Shown here: piece after piece, positions 16,940 through 23,763 of the stretch
Numbering within the stretch: the stretch's first letter is position 1
How the letters are laid out: the number at the start of each line of letters is the position of its first letter
Source of the DNA: Flavobacteriaceae bacterium UBA2540
GTDB lineage: Bacteria > Bacteroidota > Bacteroidia > Flavobacteriales > Flavobacteriaceae
Direction of reading: 5' to 3'
Length of the DNA stretch: 23,763 nt
Assembly: GCA_002340765.1 (NCBI GenBank)
Contig: DDMS01000049.1
Span: forward strand, 1-23,763
Notes under the pieces: generated by a model
Databases searched by the model: none
The model's input: only the letters and a program-made list of their open reading frames with translations
What the model was told of the DNA's origin: nothing
Position numbers and translations under genes: made by a program

Positions 16940-16967
16940 AAAGCCTTTCATTTTGGAAAGGCTTTTT
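16940..16967 (+). terminator. Intrinsic terminator of the act-cox operon
   Basis: AAAGCCTTTC (16940-16949), six-base loop ATTTTG, GAAAGGCTTT (16956-16965), running into TTTTT. Ten perfect pairs with a T tract, 19 bases after the coxA stop and before the ruvB promoter. Confidence 0.9.
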
Positions 16968-17003
16968 CATTTCTACTTACTACTTTTTCTGATTGATTTC
17001 TGT

Positions 17004-17011
17004 TATCTTTG
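17004..17011 (+). promoter_or_regulatory. -7 promoter element of ruvB, giving a nearly leaderless mRNA
   Basis: TATCTTTG matches TAnnTTTG. Only five bases separate it from the ATG at 17017, so transcription should start at or within a base or two of the start codon. The -33 element is weak: only a T run at 16984-16988 is present. Confidence 0.6.
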
Positions 17012-17016
17012 TAACT

Positions 17017-18039
17017 ATGAACGAAAATCTAAATCCTGAAAATACCAACTATTCTAATCAAGAATTAGAGGTGGAAAAAAAACTACGTCCACTTTCTTTT
17101 GAGGATTTTACGGGTCAAGATCAAGCATTAGAAAATCTGAAAGTTTTTGTGGAAGCTGCCAATAAAAGAGGAGAGGCTTTAGATCATACATTGTTTCATG
17201 GTCCTCCAGGATTGGGAAAAACAACATTAGCACACATTTTAGCCAATGAATTAAAAGTCGGAATCAAAGTTACTTCAGGACCTGTTTTAGACAAGCCTGG
17301 AGATTTGGCTGGGTTATTGACCAATTTAGATGAGCGTGACGTGCTTTTTATTGATGAAATCCACAGATTAAGTCCAGTTGTGGAAGAATATTTATATTCT
17401 GCTATGGAAGATTATAAGATTGATATTATGATTGAATCTGGACCGAATGCACGAACTGTTCAAATCAATTTAGAGCCTTTCACATTGATTGGTGCAACAA
17501 CACGTTCAGGATTGTTAACAGCGCCAATGAGAGCTCGTTTCGGGATTAGTACTCGATTACAATATTACACAAAAGAATTATTGACGACCATTATTCAAAG
17601 AAGTGCGCAAATTTTAAAAGTTCCAATAGCCATGCAAGCTGCTATCGAAATTGCTGGCAGAAGCAGAGGAACTCCAAGAATTGCGAATGCTTTACTGAGA
17701 AGAGTTAGGGATTTTGCTCAAATAAAAGGCAATGGAAAAATCACTATTGAAATTGCAAAATTCGCATTACAGGCGCTCAATGTGGACACGTATGGTTTGG
17801 ATGAAATGGACAACAAAATCCTACTTACTATTATTGATAAATTCAAAGGTGGTCCAGTTGGGATTAGCACAATTGCAACTGCAGTGAGTGAAAACACGGA
17901 AACTATTGAAGAAGTATATGAACCTTTTTTGATTCAACAAGGTTTTATCACAAGAACGCCAAGAGGAAGAGAAGTGACCGAATTGGCATACAAACATTTA
18001 GGAAGAATCAGAGGAAGCAGTCAAGCAGAATTGTTTTAA
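17017..18039 (+). CDS. ruvB: Holliday junction branch migration ATPase RuvB
   Basis: Hexameric AAA+ motor that drives branch migration of Holliday junctions with RuvA, ahead of cleavage by RuvC. With the start at 17017 the product is 340 residues, beginning MNENLNPENT as in related flavobacteria. Motifs: Walker A GPPGLGKT (62-69), Walker B FIDEIH (111-116), sensor 1 GATTRSG (159-165), arginine-finger region MRARFG (171-176), and a C-terminal winged helix with GGPVG and RTPRGREV. An earlier in-frame ATG at 16993 exists but would lie upstream of the -7 element and adds MISVIFVT, which is not part of the family. ruvA and ruvC are not nearby. sulP starts three bases after the stop, which suggests co-transcription. 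Confidence 0.97.
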   Translation: MNENLNPENTNYSNQELEVEKKLRPLSFEDFTGQDQALENLKVFVEAANKRGEALDHTLFHGPPGLGKTTLAHILANELKVGIKVTSGPVLDKPGDLAGLLTNLDERDVLFIDEIHRLSPVVEEYLYSAMEDYKIDIMIESGPNARTVQINLEPFTLIGATTRSGLLTAPMRARFGISTRLQYYTKELLTTIIQRSAQILKVPIAMQAAIEIAGRSRGTPRIANALLRRVRDFAQIKGNGKITIEIAKFALQALNVDTYGLDEMDNKILLTIIDKFKGGPVGISTIATAVSENTETIEEVYEPFLIQQGFITRTPRGREVTELAYKHLGRIRGSSQAELF

Positions 18040-18042
18040 AAA

Positions 18043-19770
18043 ATGAACATTAAAAAAATAATTCCGATTTTAGAATGGTTGCCCAATTATGAAAAATCTC
18101 TTTTTAGGGATGATTTGATTGCGGGAATTACTGTTGGAATTATATTAATTCCCCAAGGAATTGCTTATGCTCTTATTGCAGGTTTACCTCCAATTTATGG
18201 ATTGTATTGTGCATTAGTACCACAAATTATATATGCCATTTTTGGTTCCGCAAGACAAGTTGCTATTGGACCTGTAGCAACAGATTCTTTGATTGTGGCA
18301 ACTGGCGTTTCTACACTTGCTTTAGCGGGTTCAGAAAGTTACATTTCAATTGCTATTTTATTGGCTTTAATGGTTGGAACAATCCAATTTATTTTAGGGA
18401 TTTTTAACTTGGGATTTATTGTAAATTTCTTGTCAAGGCCAGTGATTACAGGATTTACATCCGCAATTGCATTGATTATTGGAGTCAATCAATTTCGGAA
18501 TTTATTTGGTGTTGATTTTATTCAAAGTGATCAAATTCATGAGGTTTTAGAAGATATTTTTTTACAGATTTCTGATTATAATTTTCACACTACCATCATT
18601 GGTTTGATTGCGATAATTATCATTTTGATTTTCAGAAAGATTGACAAAAGAATTCCAAATGCCTTAATTGTCGTAGTTTTTGGAATAGTAACTATGAGGT
18701 ATTTTGGAAGAAATTTGTTAGATGTACCTATCGTAAAAAACATTCCTTCAGGATTGCCAAGTTTTGGAATTCCAGAGTTTGAGATTGAACAAATTAGAGA
18801 ATTATTTCCAATCGCTTTAACATTAGTAATGGTTGGATATTTAGAAACCATTTCAATTGGAAAATCACAAGAAACTAAACAAGATGTTTATAAAGTGAGA
18901 CCAAATCAAGAATTAATTTCTTTGGGATTGAGTAATATAGTAGGTTCTTTATTTAAGTCTTTTCCGGTTGCTTCGAGTTTTTCACGCTCTGCAATAAATC
19001 TCGAAAGTGGCGCAAAAACTGGAATGGCAGCTTTGATTTCGGTTGTCATGGTTACAATAACCTTGCTTTTTTTAACCCCTTTATTTTACTTTTTGCCCAA
19101 AACAATTTTGGCAGCAATTATTATTGTAGCAGTTTTTGGACTGGTGAGTTTTAAAGAAGCTTCATTTTTATGGAGAGCCAATAATTTGGATTTTTGGTTA
19201 ATGATTTCTACTTTTATTGCAACACTTTTTTTTGGAATTGAATATGGAATTTCTGTAGGTGTAGGTTTGTCATTGGTTGTTCTAATTTTTAGAACCTCAA
19301 GACCTTATGTTGCTGAATTAGGAAAAGTACCTGATGCTAATTTTTATAGAAATAAAGAGCGATTTGAAGAAGTAATTATTGAAGATGATATTCTTGTTTT
19401 TCGTTTTGATGCGCAGTTATTCTATGCAAATGCAAGTTATTTTAGAGATAAATTAGACGAGATGGCAGAAAAAAAAGGAAAGGCATTAAAATTGATAGTA
19501 TTAGATTCCGAAAGTATCAACAGAACTGATAGTACAGGAGTTGAAATACTTAAAGAACGAATTAAGTTTTATCAAAAAAAAGGTGTTTTATTTTATTTTG
19601 CTGGTGCAAAAGGACCTTTGAGAGATGCTTTATTTAAAGGAGGATTATTAAGAATTATTGATGTAAATCATTTCTTTATGAGAGCCAATGATGCTGTGAA
19701 ATTTTTCAGAACTGGTGACAGAAAAACTCAGGAAAAATATTCAAAATACATTCATCAGGCATATAAATAA
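18043..19770 (+). CDS. SulP/SLC26-family anion transporter with STAS domain
   Basis: Inner-membrane anion transporter of the SulP family, whose members carry sulfate, bicarbonate or other anions. The 575-residue product starts with a hydrophobic core of about 10-14 helices (about 20-415), including the signature PQGIAYALIAGLPPIYGLYC (about 37-56), GPVATDSL, and RPVITGFTSAIALIIGVNQF (about 132-151). A cytoplasmic STAS domain (about 430-550) has FRFDAQLFYANASYF and the nucleotide/phosphorylation-loop motif DSESINRTDSTGVEIL. The substrate cannot be read from the sequence; the sulfur genes just downstream make sulfate or a related oxyanion a reasonable guess. It follows ruvB by three bases, though the two have no shared function. 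Confidence 0.9.
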   Translation: MNIKKIIPILEWLPNYEKSLFRDDLIAGITVGIILIPQGIAYALIAGLPPIYGLYCALVPQIIYAIFGSARQVAIGPVATDSLIVATGVSTLALAGSESYISIAILLALMVGTIQFILGIFNLGFIVNFLSRPVITGFTSAIALIIGVNQFRNLFGVDFIQSDQIHEVLEDIFLQISDYNFHTTIIGLIAIIIILIFRKIDKRIPNALIVVVFGIVTMRYFGRNLLDVPIVKNIPSGLPSFGIPEFEIEQIRELFPIALTLVMVGYLETISIGKSQETKQDVYKVRPNQELISLGLSNIVGSLFKSFPVASSFSRSAINLESGAKTGMAALISVVMVTITLLFLTPLFYFLPKTILAAIIIVAVFGLVSFKEASFLWRANNLDFWLMISTFIATLFFGIEYGISVGVGLSLVVLIFRTSRPYVAELGKVPDANFYRNKERFEEVIIEDDILVFRFDAQLFYANASYFRDKLDEMAEKKGKALKLIVLDSESINRTDSTGVEILKERIKFYQKKGVLFYFAGAKGPLRDALFKGGLLRIIDVNHFFMRANDAVKFFRTGDRKTQEKYSKYIHQAYK

Positions 19771-19803
19771 TTCTGATAATAATCAGTTAAATAATAAAAT
19801 ACC

Positions 19804-19823
19804 AAGTCTAATGTTGACTTTTT
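19804..19823 (+). other. Short inverted repeat between sulP and the CstB-like gene
   Basis: AAGTC (19804-19808), seven bases, GACTT (19816-19820), then TTT. The 17-base palindrome is the only structure in the 67-base gap. It could be a weak terminator of sulP or an operator for the sulfur genes; five pairs is too few to be sure it is more than chance. Confidence 0.25.
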
Positions 19824-19837
19824 AAAGTATAATTAAA

Positions 19838-21244
19838 ATGAAAATAGAACAAATTTATACAGGATGTTTGGCGCAAGGTGCCTACTACATTGAAAGTAAT
19901 GGCGAAGTTGCTATTATTGATCCATTAAGAGAAGTACAAGATTATATTGATAGAGCTGCAAAAGATAACGCAAAAATCAAATATATTTTCGAAACTCATT
20001 TTCATGCCGATTTTGTTAGTGGACATGTTACTTTGGCAGTAAAAACTGGCGCAAAAATTATTTTTGGTCCAACTGCAAAAACCAATTTTGATGCGTTAAT
20101 TGCCAGAGACAATCAAGTATTTAATCTTGGAAATATTACCATTACAGTGCTTCATACTCCTGGTCATACTATGGAAAGTGCTTGTTATTTATTGAAAGAT
20201 GAAAATGGAAAAGATTACGCACTTTTTAGTGGAGATACTTTGTTTTTAGGTGATGTTGGAAGACCAGATTTGGCCCAAAAAGGAGACATTACCGAGAAAG
20301 ATTTGGCCGGTTTTTTATACGATAGTTTACGCGCAAAAGTAATGACTTTAGCAGATGATGTGATTGTATATCCTGCACACGGAGCTGGTTCAGCTTGCGG
20401 AAAAAATTTGAGCAAAGAAACTTTTGGCACCATTGGAAATCAAAAAAAGACCAATTATGCTCTGAGAGAAAATATTACCAAAGAGGAATTTATAAATGAA
20501 GTTACAGATGGTTTATTGCCTCCTCCAGCCTATTTTCCTTTGAATGTAAAAATGAACAGAGAAGGATATGAAAATATTGAAGACATCGTCAAAAACAGTT
20601 CAAAACCATTGTCAGCAGACGAATTTGAAGTTATTGCAAACGAAACTGACGCTGTAATTTTAGATGTGCGTCATCAATCTGAATTTTCGAAAGGATTCAT
20701 TCCTCAGTCTATTTTTATTGGTTTGGGAGGCAATTTTGCACCTTGGGTTGGCGCATTAATCAAAGACATCAAACAAGCAATTTTGTTGGTAACTCCGATT
20801 GGCGAAGAGGAAAAAACTATTATACGTTTGTCAAGAGTTGGTTTTGATAATGTCATTGGTTATTTAGATGGAAGTTTTGAAACTTGGAAAAAGGCAGTAA
20901 AAGAAATGGATGTTTTAAATTCAATTTCTGCAATTGAGCTATCAGAAAAAATCAAAGAAAAGCCCATTGTTTTTGATGTTCGAAAACCTGGAGAATATCA
21001 AAGTGAACATGCATTAATTGCTGAAAATACTCCACTAGATTATTTGAATGACTATATTACTCAATTTCCTGAAAAAGAACCTTTTTTTGTGCATTGTGCA
21101 GGAGGTTATCGCTCTGTGATTGCAGCTTCTATCTTGAAAGCACGTGGTTTTCACAACGTAATTGATATTGAAGGAGGTTTTGATGCTATTCAAAAATCAG
21201 CTATTGAAAGAACAGTTTTTGTGTGTCCAACAATGTTAAAGTAA
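19838..21244 (+). CDS. CstB-like persulfide dioxygenase with two rhodanese domains
   Basis: Multidomain enzyme predicted to oxidise sulfane sulfur. Residues 1-240 form a metallo-beta-lactamase fold of the persulfide dioxygenase type: THFHADFVSGH (H54, H56, D58, H63), H110 in HTPGH, D133 in SGDTLF and H181 in YPAHGAG, the set expected to hold one Fe(II). A first rhodanese domain (about 258-355) starts DAVILDVRHQSEF but has T319 (LLVTPIGEE) where the catalytic Cys belongs, so it is inactive. The second (about 365-460) has an intact loop HCAGGYR with C420. The order dioxygenase, dead rhodanese, active rhodanese is that of staphylococcal CstB, which turns persulfides into thiosulfate. Followed six bases later by a broken rhodanese gene. 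Glyoxalase II-like activity is less likely given the fusion. Confidence 0.88.
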   Translation: MKIEQIYTGCLAQGAYYIESNGEVAIIDPLREVQDYIDRAAKDNAKIKYIFETHFHADFVSGHVTLAVKTGAKIIFGPTAKTNFDALIARDNQVFNLGNITITVLHTPGHTMESACYLLKDENGKDYALFSGDTLFLGDVGRPDLAQKGDITEKDLAGFLYDSLRAKVMTLADDVIVYPAHGAGSACGKNLSKETFGTIGNQKKTNYALRENITKEEFINEVTDGLLPPPAYFPLNVKMNREGYENIEDIVKNSSKPLSADEFEVIANETDAVILDVRHQSEFSKGFIPQSIFIGLGGNFAPWVGALIKDIKQAILLVTPIGEEEKTIIRLSRVGFDNVIGYLDGSFETWKKAVKEMDVLNSISAIELSEKIKEKPIVFDVRKPGEYQSEHALIAENTPLDYLNDYITQFPEKEPFFVHCAGGYRSVIAASILKARGFHNVIDIEGGFDAIQKSAIERTVFVCPTMLK

Positions 21245-21250
21245 TTACAA

Positions 21251-21613
21251 ATGAGATATTTAATGCTTTTTTTAGTGTGTTTTTTGTAACTTGCGGAAAT
21301 TCACAGGGTTTAAAAAAATATCCAATACTGAATTAAAACAGTTATTATCAAAAGAAAAAATTCAATTATTGGATGTTAGAACTCCTGAAGAAGTGTCTAA
21401 AGGATTTATAAAATCATCCAAATTTGCCAATCTTTTTGATGCTGATTTCTATCAAAAAGCAAGTGTTCAATCAGATAAATCAAAACCTATGCATTTGTAT
21501 TGCAGAACATCAAATAGAAGAATTACAGCAGCAGCTATTTTAAAAGAAAAAATGATTTAATGTATATTTTCTTGAAGGAAGATATATCCAATGGAAATCT
21601 AAAAAAAAGAAAC
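21251..21613 (+). pseudogene. Frameshifted rhodanese-family lipoprotein gene
   Basis: Three reading frames together spell one protein. From the ATG at 21251: a signal peptide MRYLMLFLVCF, broken by TAA at 21287. One frame over, with one more T assumed in the T run at 21280-21285: VTCGNSQGLKK, whose FVTC is a lipobox. With one more A in the A run near 21310: KISNTELKQLL and a rhodanese domain LDVRTPEEVSKGFI with an active-site Cys at 21501-21503 (YCRTSNRR), stopping at 21558-21560. In the third frame from 21556: FNVYFLEGRYIQWKSK, the expected end of a rhodanese (compare NVYNLEGGYLAWK). So at least three indels, two in homopolymers, have broken a periplasmic single-domain rhodanese. The middle part could still be made from an alternative TTG start at 21291, but it would lack export signal and C-terminus. 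Confidence 0.8.
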
Positions 21614-21880
21614 ATGATAACAAATATTCAAATAGAAAATTTAAAATGTGGTGGTTGTGCATCAACCATCAAAAAAGGAATTTCAGCCATCAATGGTGTG
21701 AATAATGTGACAGTTGATGAAGAAAATTCAATAGTAATAATCGAATCAAAAAATGCTGATATTGAAGAAATTAAAATGAAACTTTCTAACTTAGGTTATC
21801 CAAAAGTTGGTGATAAAAATTCTATTTTACACAAAGCAAAATCGTTTGTGAGTTGTGCTGTTGGGAGAATAGATTTTTAA
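21614..21880 (+). CDS. Small heavy-metal-associated (HMA) domain protein
   Basis: An 88-residue protein with one HMA ferredoxin-like fold (about 1-66): NLKCGGCAS with metal-binding C12 and C15, then INGVNNVTVDEENSIVIIES and LSNLGYP. The position before the first Cys is Leu-Lys and not the usual Met-x, which is common in small Bacteroidota members. A basic tail KAKSFVSCAVGRIDF carries a third Cys. Probable role: copper or other soft-metal chaperone or buffer. I chose the ATG at 21614; an in-frame ATG at 21560 would add 18 residues that are really the end of the broken rhodanese read in the wrong frame. Its place after persulfide-handling genes fits a link between sulfane sulfur and copper stress, though this is inference. 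Confidence 0.8.
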   Translation: MITNIQIENLKCGGCASTIKKGISAINGVNNVTVDEENSIVIIESKNADIEEIKMKLSNLGYPKVGDKNSILHKAKSFVSCAVGRIDF

Positions 21881-21916
21881 TGGTCTTGTAATTTAACAAG
21901 TCTATTAAATTGCGGT

Positions 21917-22066
21917 ATGAAAATCAAACTCCTTTTCATCACGCCTCCATTTATGCAGTTAAATACAACACATCCTTAAAGTCTTTATTTAAAAGGGTTC
22001 TTAGAAAAACACTAAGTTTCTTTTGCACATTGCGATTTAATTATTGAGCTTTTCTAAGCTATTTTC
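21917..22066 (+). pseudogene. Remnant of a B12-binding radical SAM protein gene (N-terminus)
   Basis: From the ATG at 21917 one frame reads KIKLLFITPPFMQLNTTHP, stop, SLYLKGFLEKH, stop, VSFAHCDLIIELF, stop, AIF. This matches the start of the large Bacteroidota B12-binding radical SAM proteins (typically ILLITPPFTQLNTPYPATAYLKGFL, then a D-x-G-I-E segment and LFS). All three breaks are TAA (21977-21979, 22013-22015, 22055-22057) and the frame is otherwise kept for 50 codons. Beyond about 22066 the similarity ends, and the roughly 700-residue protein and its CxxxCxxC motif are absent, so this is a truncated dead gene. Identification is from memory of family sequences. Confidence 0.6.
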
Positions 22067-22073
22067 ACTTGCC

Positions 22074-22472
22074 TCATTTGTTATTTTTATGTTTTAAATG
22101 ATTAAATAAATTACAATCTTCACAATTTTTGGTTTCTCCATAATAGGTTTCTCTATATTTATGAAGCGTTTTCAAAGAATTCCGAATAAATATTTTTTAA
22201 TAGAAGTTACCCTACAATTCAACATTCCCATGGCTGAAGAGTAATATTTTTATTGTTTTGTATGTCTTTTAATTCTGACAAGTTTCATATAAATAGTTTT
22301 TTAAAACGCATTGAAAAATACATTTTTTGATGAAATAAAATGGGCATAAATTTTATTGAAAAGTCAATTAAAAAGGAGGAGGAATGAATTTATCAGATTG
22401 ATTTCGAAAAATGGTAAAATCAAAATGATAAACTATTAGATTTCTTTTTTGATAAATGGCGGAAATTCTCAT
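22074..22472 (-). pseudogene. Unidentified minus-strand coding remnants
   Basis: On the minus strand a possible -7 element TATCTTAG (22479-22486) lies six bases before an ATG at 22470-22472, giving 34 residues, MRISAIYQKRNLIVYHFDF to FIPPPF, stop. Further on, in other frames, come KLVRIKRHTKQ, stop, YYSSAMGMLNCRVTSIKKYLFG, which loosely recalls the first helix-turn-helix of AraC-type regulators (YADAMGMSPRKLT), and finally a stop-free 40-codon stretch from 22196 to 22074 with YRETYYGETKNCEDCNLF. I cannot name the gene. The frame changes and stops indicate decayed sequence, possibly of more than one gene. Confidence 0.3.
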
Positions 22473-22493
22473 GTTTTGCTAAGATACAAAAAT

Positions 22494-22521
22494 TAAGCCG
22501 TTTTAACTAAAAAACGGCTTA
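22494..22521 (-). terminator. Intrinsic terminator of the TonB receptor gene
   Basis: TAAGCCGTTTT (22494-22504), six-base loop, AAAACGGCTTA (22511-22521): eleven perfect pairs. On the minus strand the stem is followed by ATTTTT, so it fits termination of the minus-strand receptor gene, about 45 bases past its stop. The plus-strand side lacks a T tract. Confidence 0.85.
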
Positions 22522-22566
22522 TTATAATGGTATTTTAACCAAATTCGGCTAAAAATTAATAAAAAT

Positions 22567-23763
22567 TTAAAAATTAAGCGTCACTCCCAAAAGGAAATTT
22601 CTAGTTGCTTGAGGATAGTATCCAGCACCATCTAAAGTGGTTACTGAATTCGGATTTGACCACGTATCATCAAACGTGTAATAATAGCCTCTATCCACAT
22701 ATTCTGCATTGAAAATATTGTTGACCAATGCAGTAAACGTTACGGTTTTGAATATTTTGGCTGGTTTTAATTGATACACCACATTCAAATCGCTTGTAAA
22801 AAAAGAATCCAATACATCATTTTCAGAAATGCGACTACTCACATTGCTCATCCATTGTTTGCCCACAAATTTTGATAAAAATGAGATTTGAAAAGCTTCC
22901 TTTGGCTGATAGGTAAAAATATTTCCTAGAATTACATAGGGAGAAAATGACAAATTTGTGTTGCCTAAATTTTGCAAAACACCATCAATTTCCGAGACAA
23001 AATCTCGGTTTTTATTCGAGCTAAATGCCGCATTTGATTTGATAGAAAACTGATTACTTAACTGAATATCAGCATCAATTTCTAGTCCCAATCTATAACT
23101 TTTTCCTGATGTTGCTCTTATTGGAGCGCCAACTCCATCAATGGCTCCTGTCAATACCAACTGATTTTTATAATCCATAAAATACACATTTGTATTTAAT
23201 TTGATGTTTTCTGTGTTCAAACGCCAACCCAATTCGTAGTCAAAAAGGGTTTCATGAGTAGAAACGCCAACTTCAAAATCGTTCCTATTTGGTTCTCTGT
23301 TTGCCACTGCAAAAGAGGTGTAAAAGTTATTTTTGTCATTGCTTTTATAAGTAAAACCAAACTTCGGATTGAAGAAATTAAAATTTCTATTCACATCAAT
23401 AGGAACAATATCGTTGGTAATTCCTTGGGTCTGATAATTCACAAAGCGTCCTTGCAAATCTGCATAGGCAGTAAGTTTTTCACTAAGACTAAAGTTGGCT
23501 TTTGCAAACAAAGAAAAGTCCGATTTTTTTGCATCTGAAAAATAATAACGGTCTCTAATTTGTGTATTTGGCGCTAAATTTTCCCCCCAAATTACCTCTC
23601 CAAAATGATCCCCAGTATAATTGGAATAGGAAATTCCTGTGATGAAATTCAGTTTGTCAGTTTTATAATTGGTGTTGAAATTGATGACATAAAAATCGTT
23701 GTCAAGCCAACGTCTTACAATGACATTTGTTCCATCCACAATCAAATTATTGAGTGCAGCAGC
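22567..23763 (-). CDS. TonB-dependent outer membrane receptor, C-terminal part
   Basis: The visible 398 residues are the C-terminal half or more of a TonB-dependent receptor beta-barrel; the frame is open to the window edge (first residues AAALNNLIVDGTNV), so the signal peptide, plug domain and TonB box lie outside. The sequence is a run of alternating amphipathic strands with aromatic girdles (FYVINFNTNYKT, FSLFAKANFS, KFGFTYKSNDKNNFYTSFAV) and closes with the typical last strands TFTALVNNIFNAEYVDRG and ATRNFLLGVTLNF, the terminal Phe being the Bam recognition signal. These receptors import siderophores, cobalamin, haem or oligosaccharides using TonB energy. The substrate cannot be told from this part; PNRNDFEVG and GYYYTFDDTW fit the iron-complex type more than the SusC type. 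Confidence 0.88.
   Translation of the reverse strand, partial: AAALNNLIVDGTNVIVRRWLDNDFYVINFNTNYKTDKLNFITGISYSNYTGDHFGEVIWGENLAPNTQIRDRYYFSDAKKSDFSLFAKANFSLSEKLTAYADLQGRFVNYQTQGITNDIVPIDVNRNFNFFNPKFGFTYKSNDKNNFYTSFAVANREPNRNDFEVGVSTHETLFDYELGWRLNTENIKLNTNVYFMDYKNQLVLTGAIDGVGAPIRATSGKSYRLGLEIDADIQLSNQFSIKSNAAFSSNKNRDFVSEIDGVLQNLGNTNLSFSPYVILGNIFTYQPKEAFQISFLSKFVGKQWMSNVSSRISENDVLDSFFTSDLNVVYQLKPAKIFKTVTFTALVNNIFNAEYVDRGYYYTFDDTWSNPNSVTTLDGAGYYPQATRNFLLGVTLNF

Larger units (their letters stand above)
21881..22566. other. 686-base region without an intact gene
   Basis: This stretch separates the HMA gene from the convergent TonB receptor gene. It holds the radical SAM remnant, the minus-strand fragments and the receptor's terminator, described separately. 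A small stem CTTGT/ACAAG at 21885-21900 follows the HMA gene, too weak to call a terminator. I see no intact reading frame above 40 codons that looks coding, no tRNA and no insertion sequence ends. Confidence 0.6.

Noticed and set aside
16993..17016. Upstream in-frame ATG for ruvB
   Set aside because: It lies before and within the -7 element that fits ruvB, and the added residues are not found at the start of RuvB proteins.
19814..19834. Sigma70-like TTGACT and TATAAT before the CstB-like gene
   Set aside because: The spacer is only about 9 bases, and the main sigma factor of Bacteroidota does not use this consensus.
21560..21613. N-terminal 18-residue extension of the HMA protein
   Set aside because: The same bases read one frame over give the conserved end of the rhodanese (LEGRYIQW), so the extension is an artefact.
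23254..23538. Plus-strand 94-codon frame opposite the TonB receptor
   Set aside because: It is the antisense shadow of a clear beta-barrel coding sequence and has no recognisable features or start signals.

Overview
The window is strongly AT-rich chromosomal DNA that fits a marine- or soil-type member of the Flavobacteriaceae (Bacteroidota). The evidence is the rimP-nusA-infB order, a short NusA without C-terminal repeats, a complete alternative complex III (ACIII) operon fused to an aa3-type oxidase operon, promoters of the Bacteroidota form TTTG-N19-TAnnTTTG, weak Shine-Dalgarno signals, and a TonB-dependent receptor. I see no rRNA, tRNA, CRISPR array, phage gene or insertion sequence.

Layout. 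1-300: remnant of a universal stress protein gene on the minus strand, then a promoter. 295-5056: rimP, nusA and infB as one transcription/translation unit, with a terminator-like hairpin in the leader and an imperfect one between nusA and infB. 5090-5458: a small exported SPOR-domain protein on the minus strand. 5583-16920: one long operon, actA-actB-actC-actD-actE-actF-coxB-coxA, closed by a good intrinsic terminator. It encodes a menaquinol:cytochrome c oxidoreductase (ACIII) and the first two subunits of the cytochrome c oxidase it pairs with. Electrons should run from menaquinol (ActC) to the haems and Fe-S clusters of ActA, ActB and ActE, then to CuA in CoxB and the haem a3-CuB site in CoxA. 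17004-19770: ruvB from a nearly leaderless promoter, followed 3 bases later by a SulP anion transporter with a STAS domain. 19838-21880: a CstB-like persulfide dioxygenase/rhodanese, a broken exported rhodanese, and a small HMA metal-binding protein, which together look like a sulfane-sulfur/metal handling module. 21881-22566: decayed DNA with the start of a B12-binding radical SAM gene (plus strand) and unidentified coding fragments on the minus strand. 22494-23763: a terminator and the C-terminal part of a TonB-dependent receptor whose N-terminus lies outside the window.

The core genes are intact and conventional. The unusual material is at the edges: three separate gene remnants (UspA, lipoprotein rhodanese, radical SAM/B12) show ongoing gene loss around a well-kept housekeeping and respiratory core. 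Within intact genes the points of interest are six CXXCH motifs in ActA, a histidine comb in ActF, a Lys in the CuA loop of CoxB, a heptamer repeat between actA and actB, and hairpins around the gene for the termination factor NusA. I do not see a clearly new biological system here.
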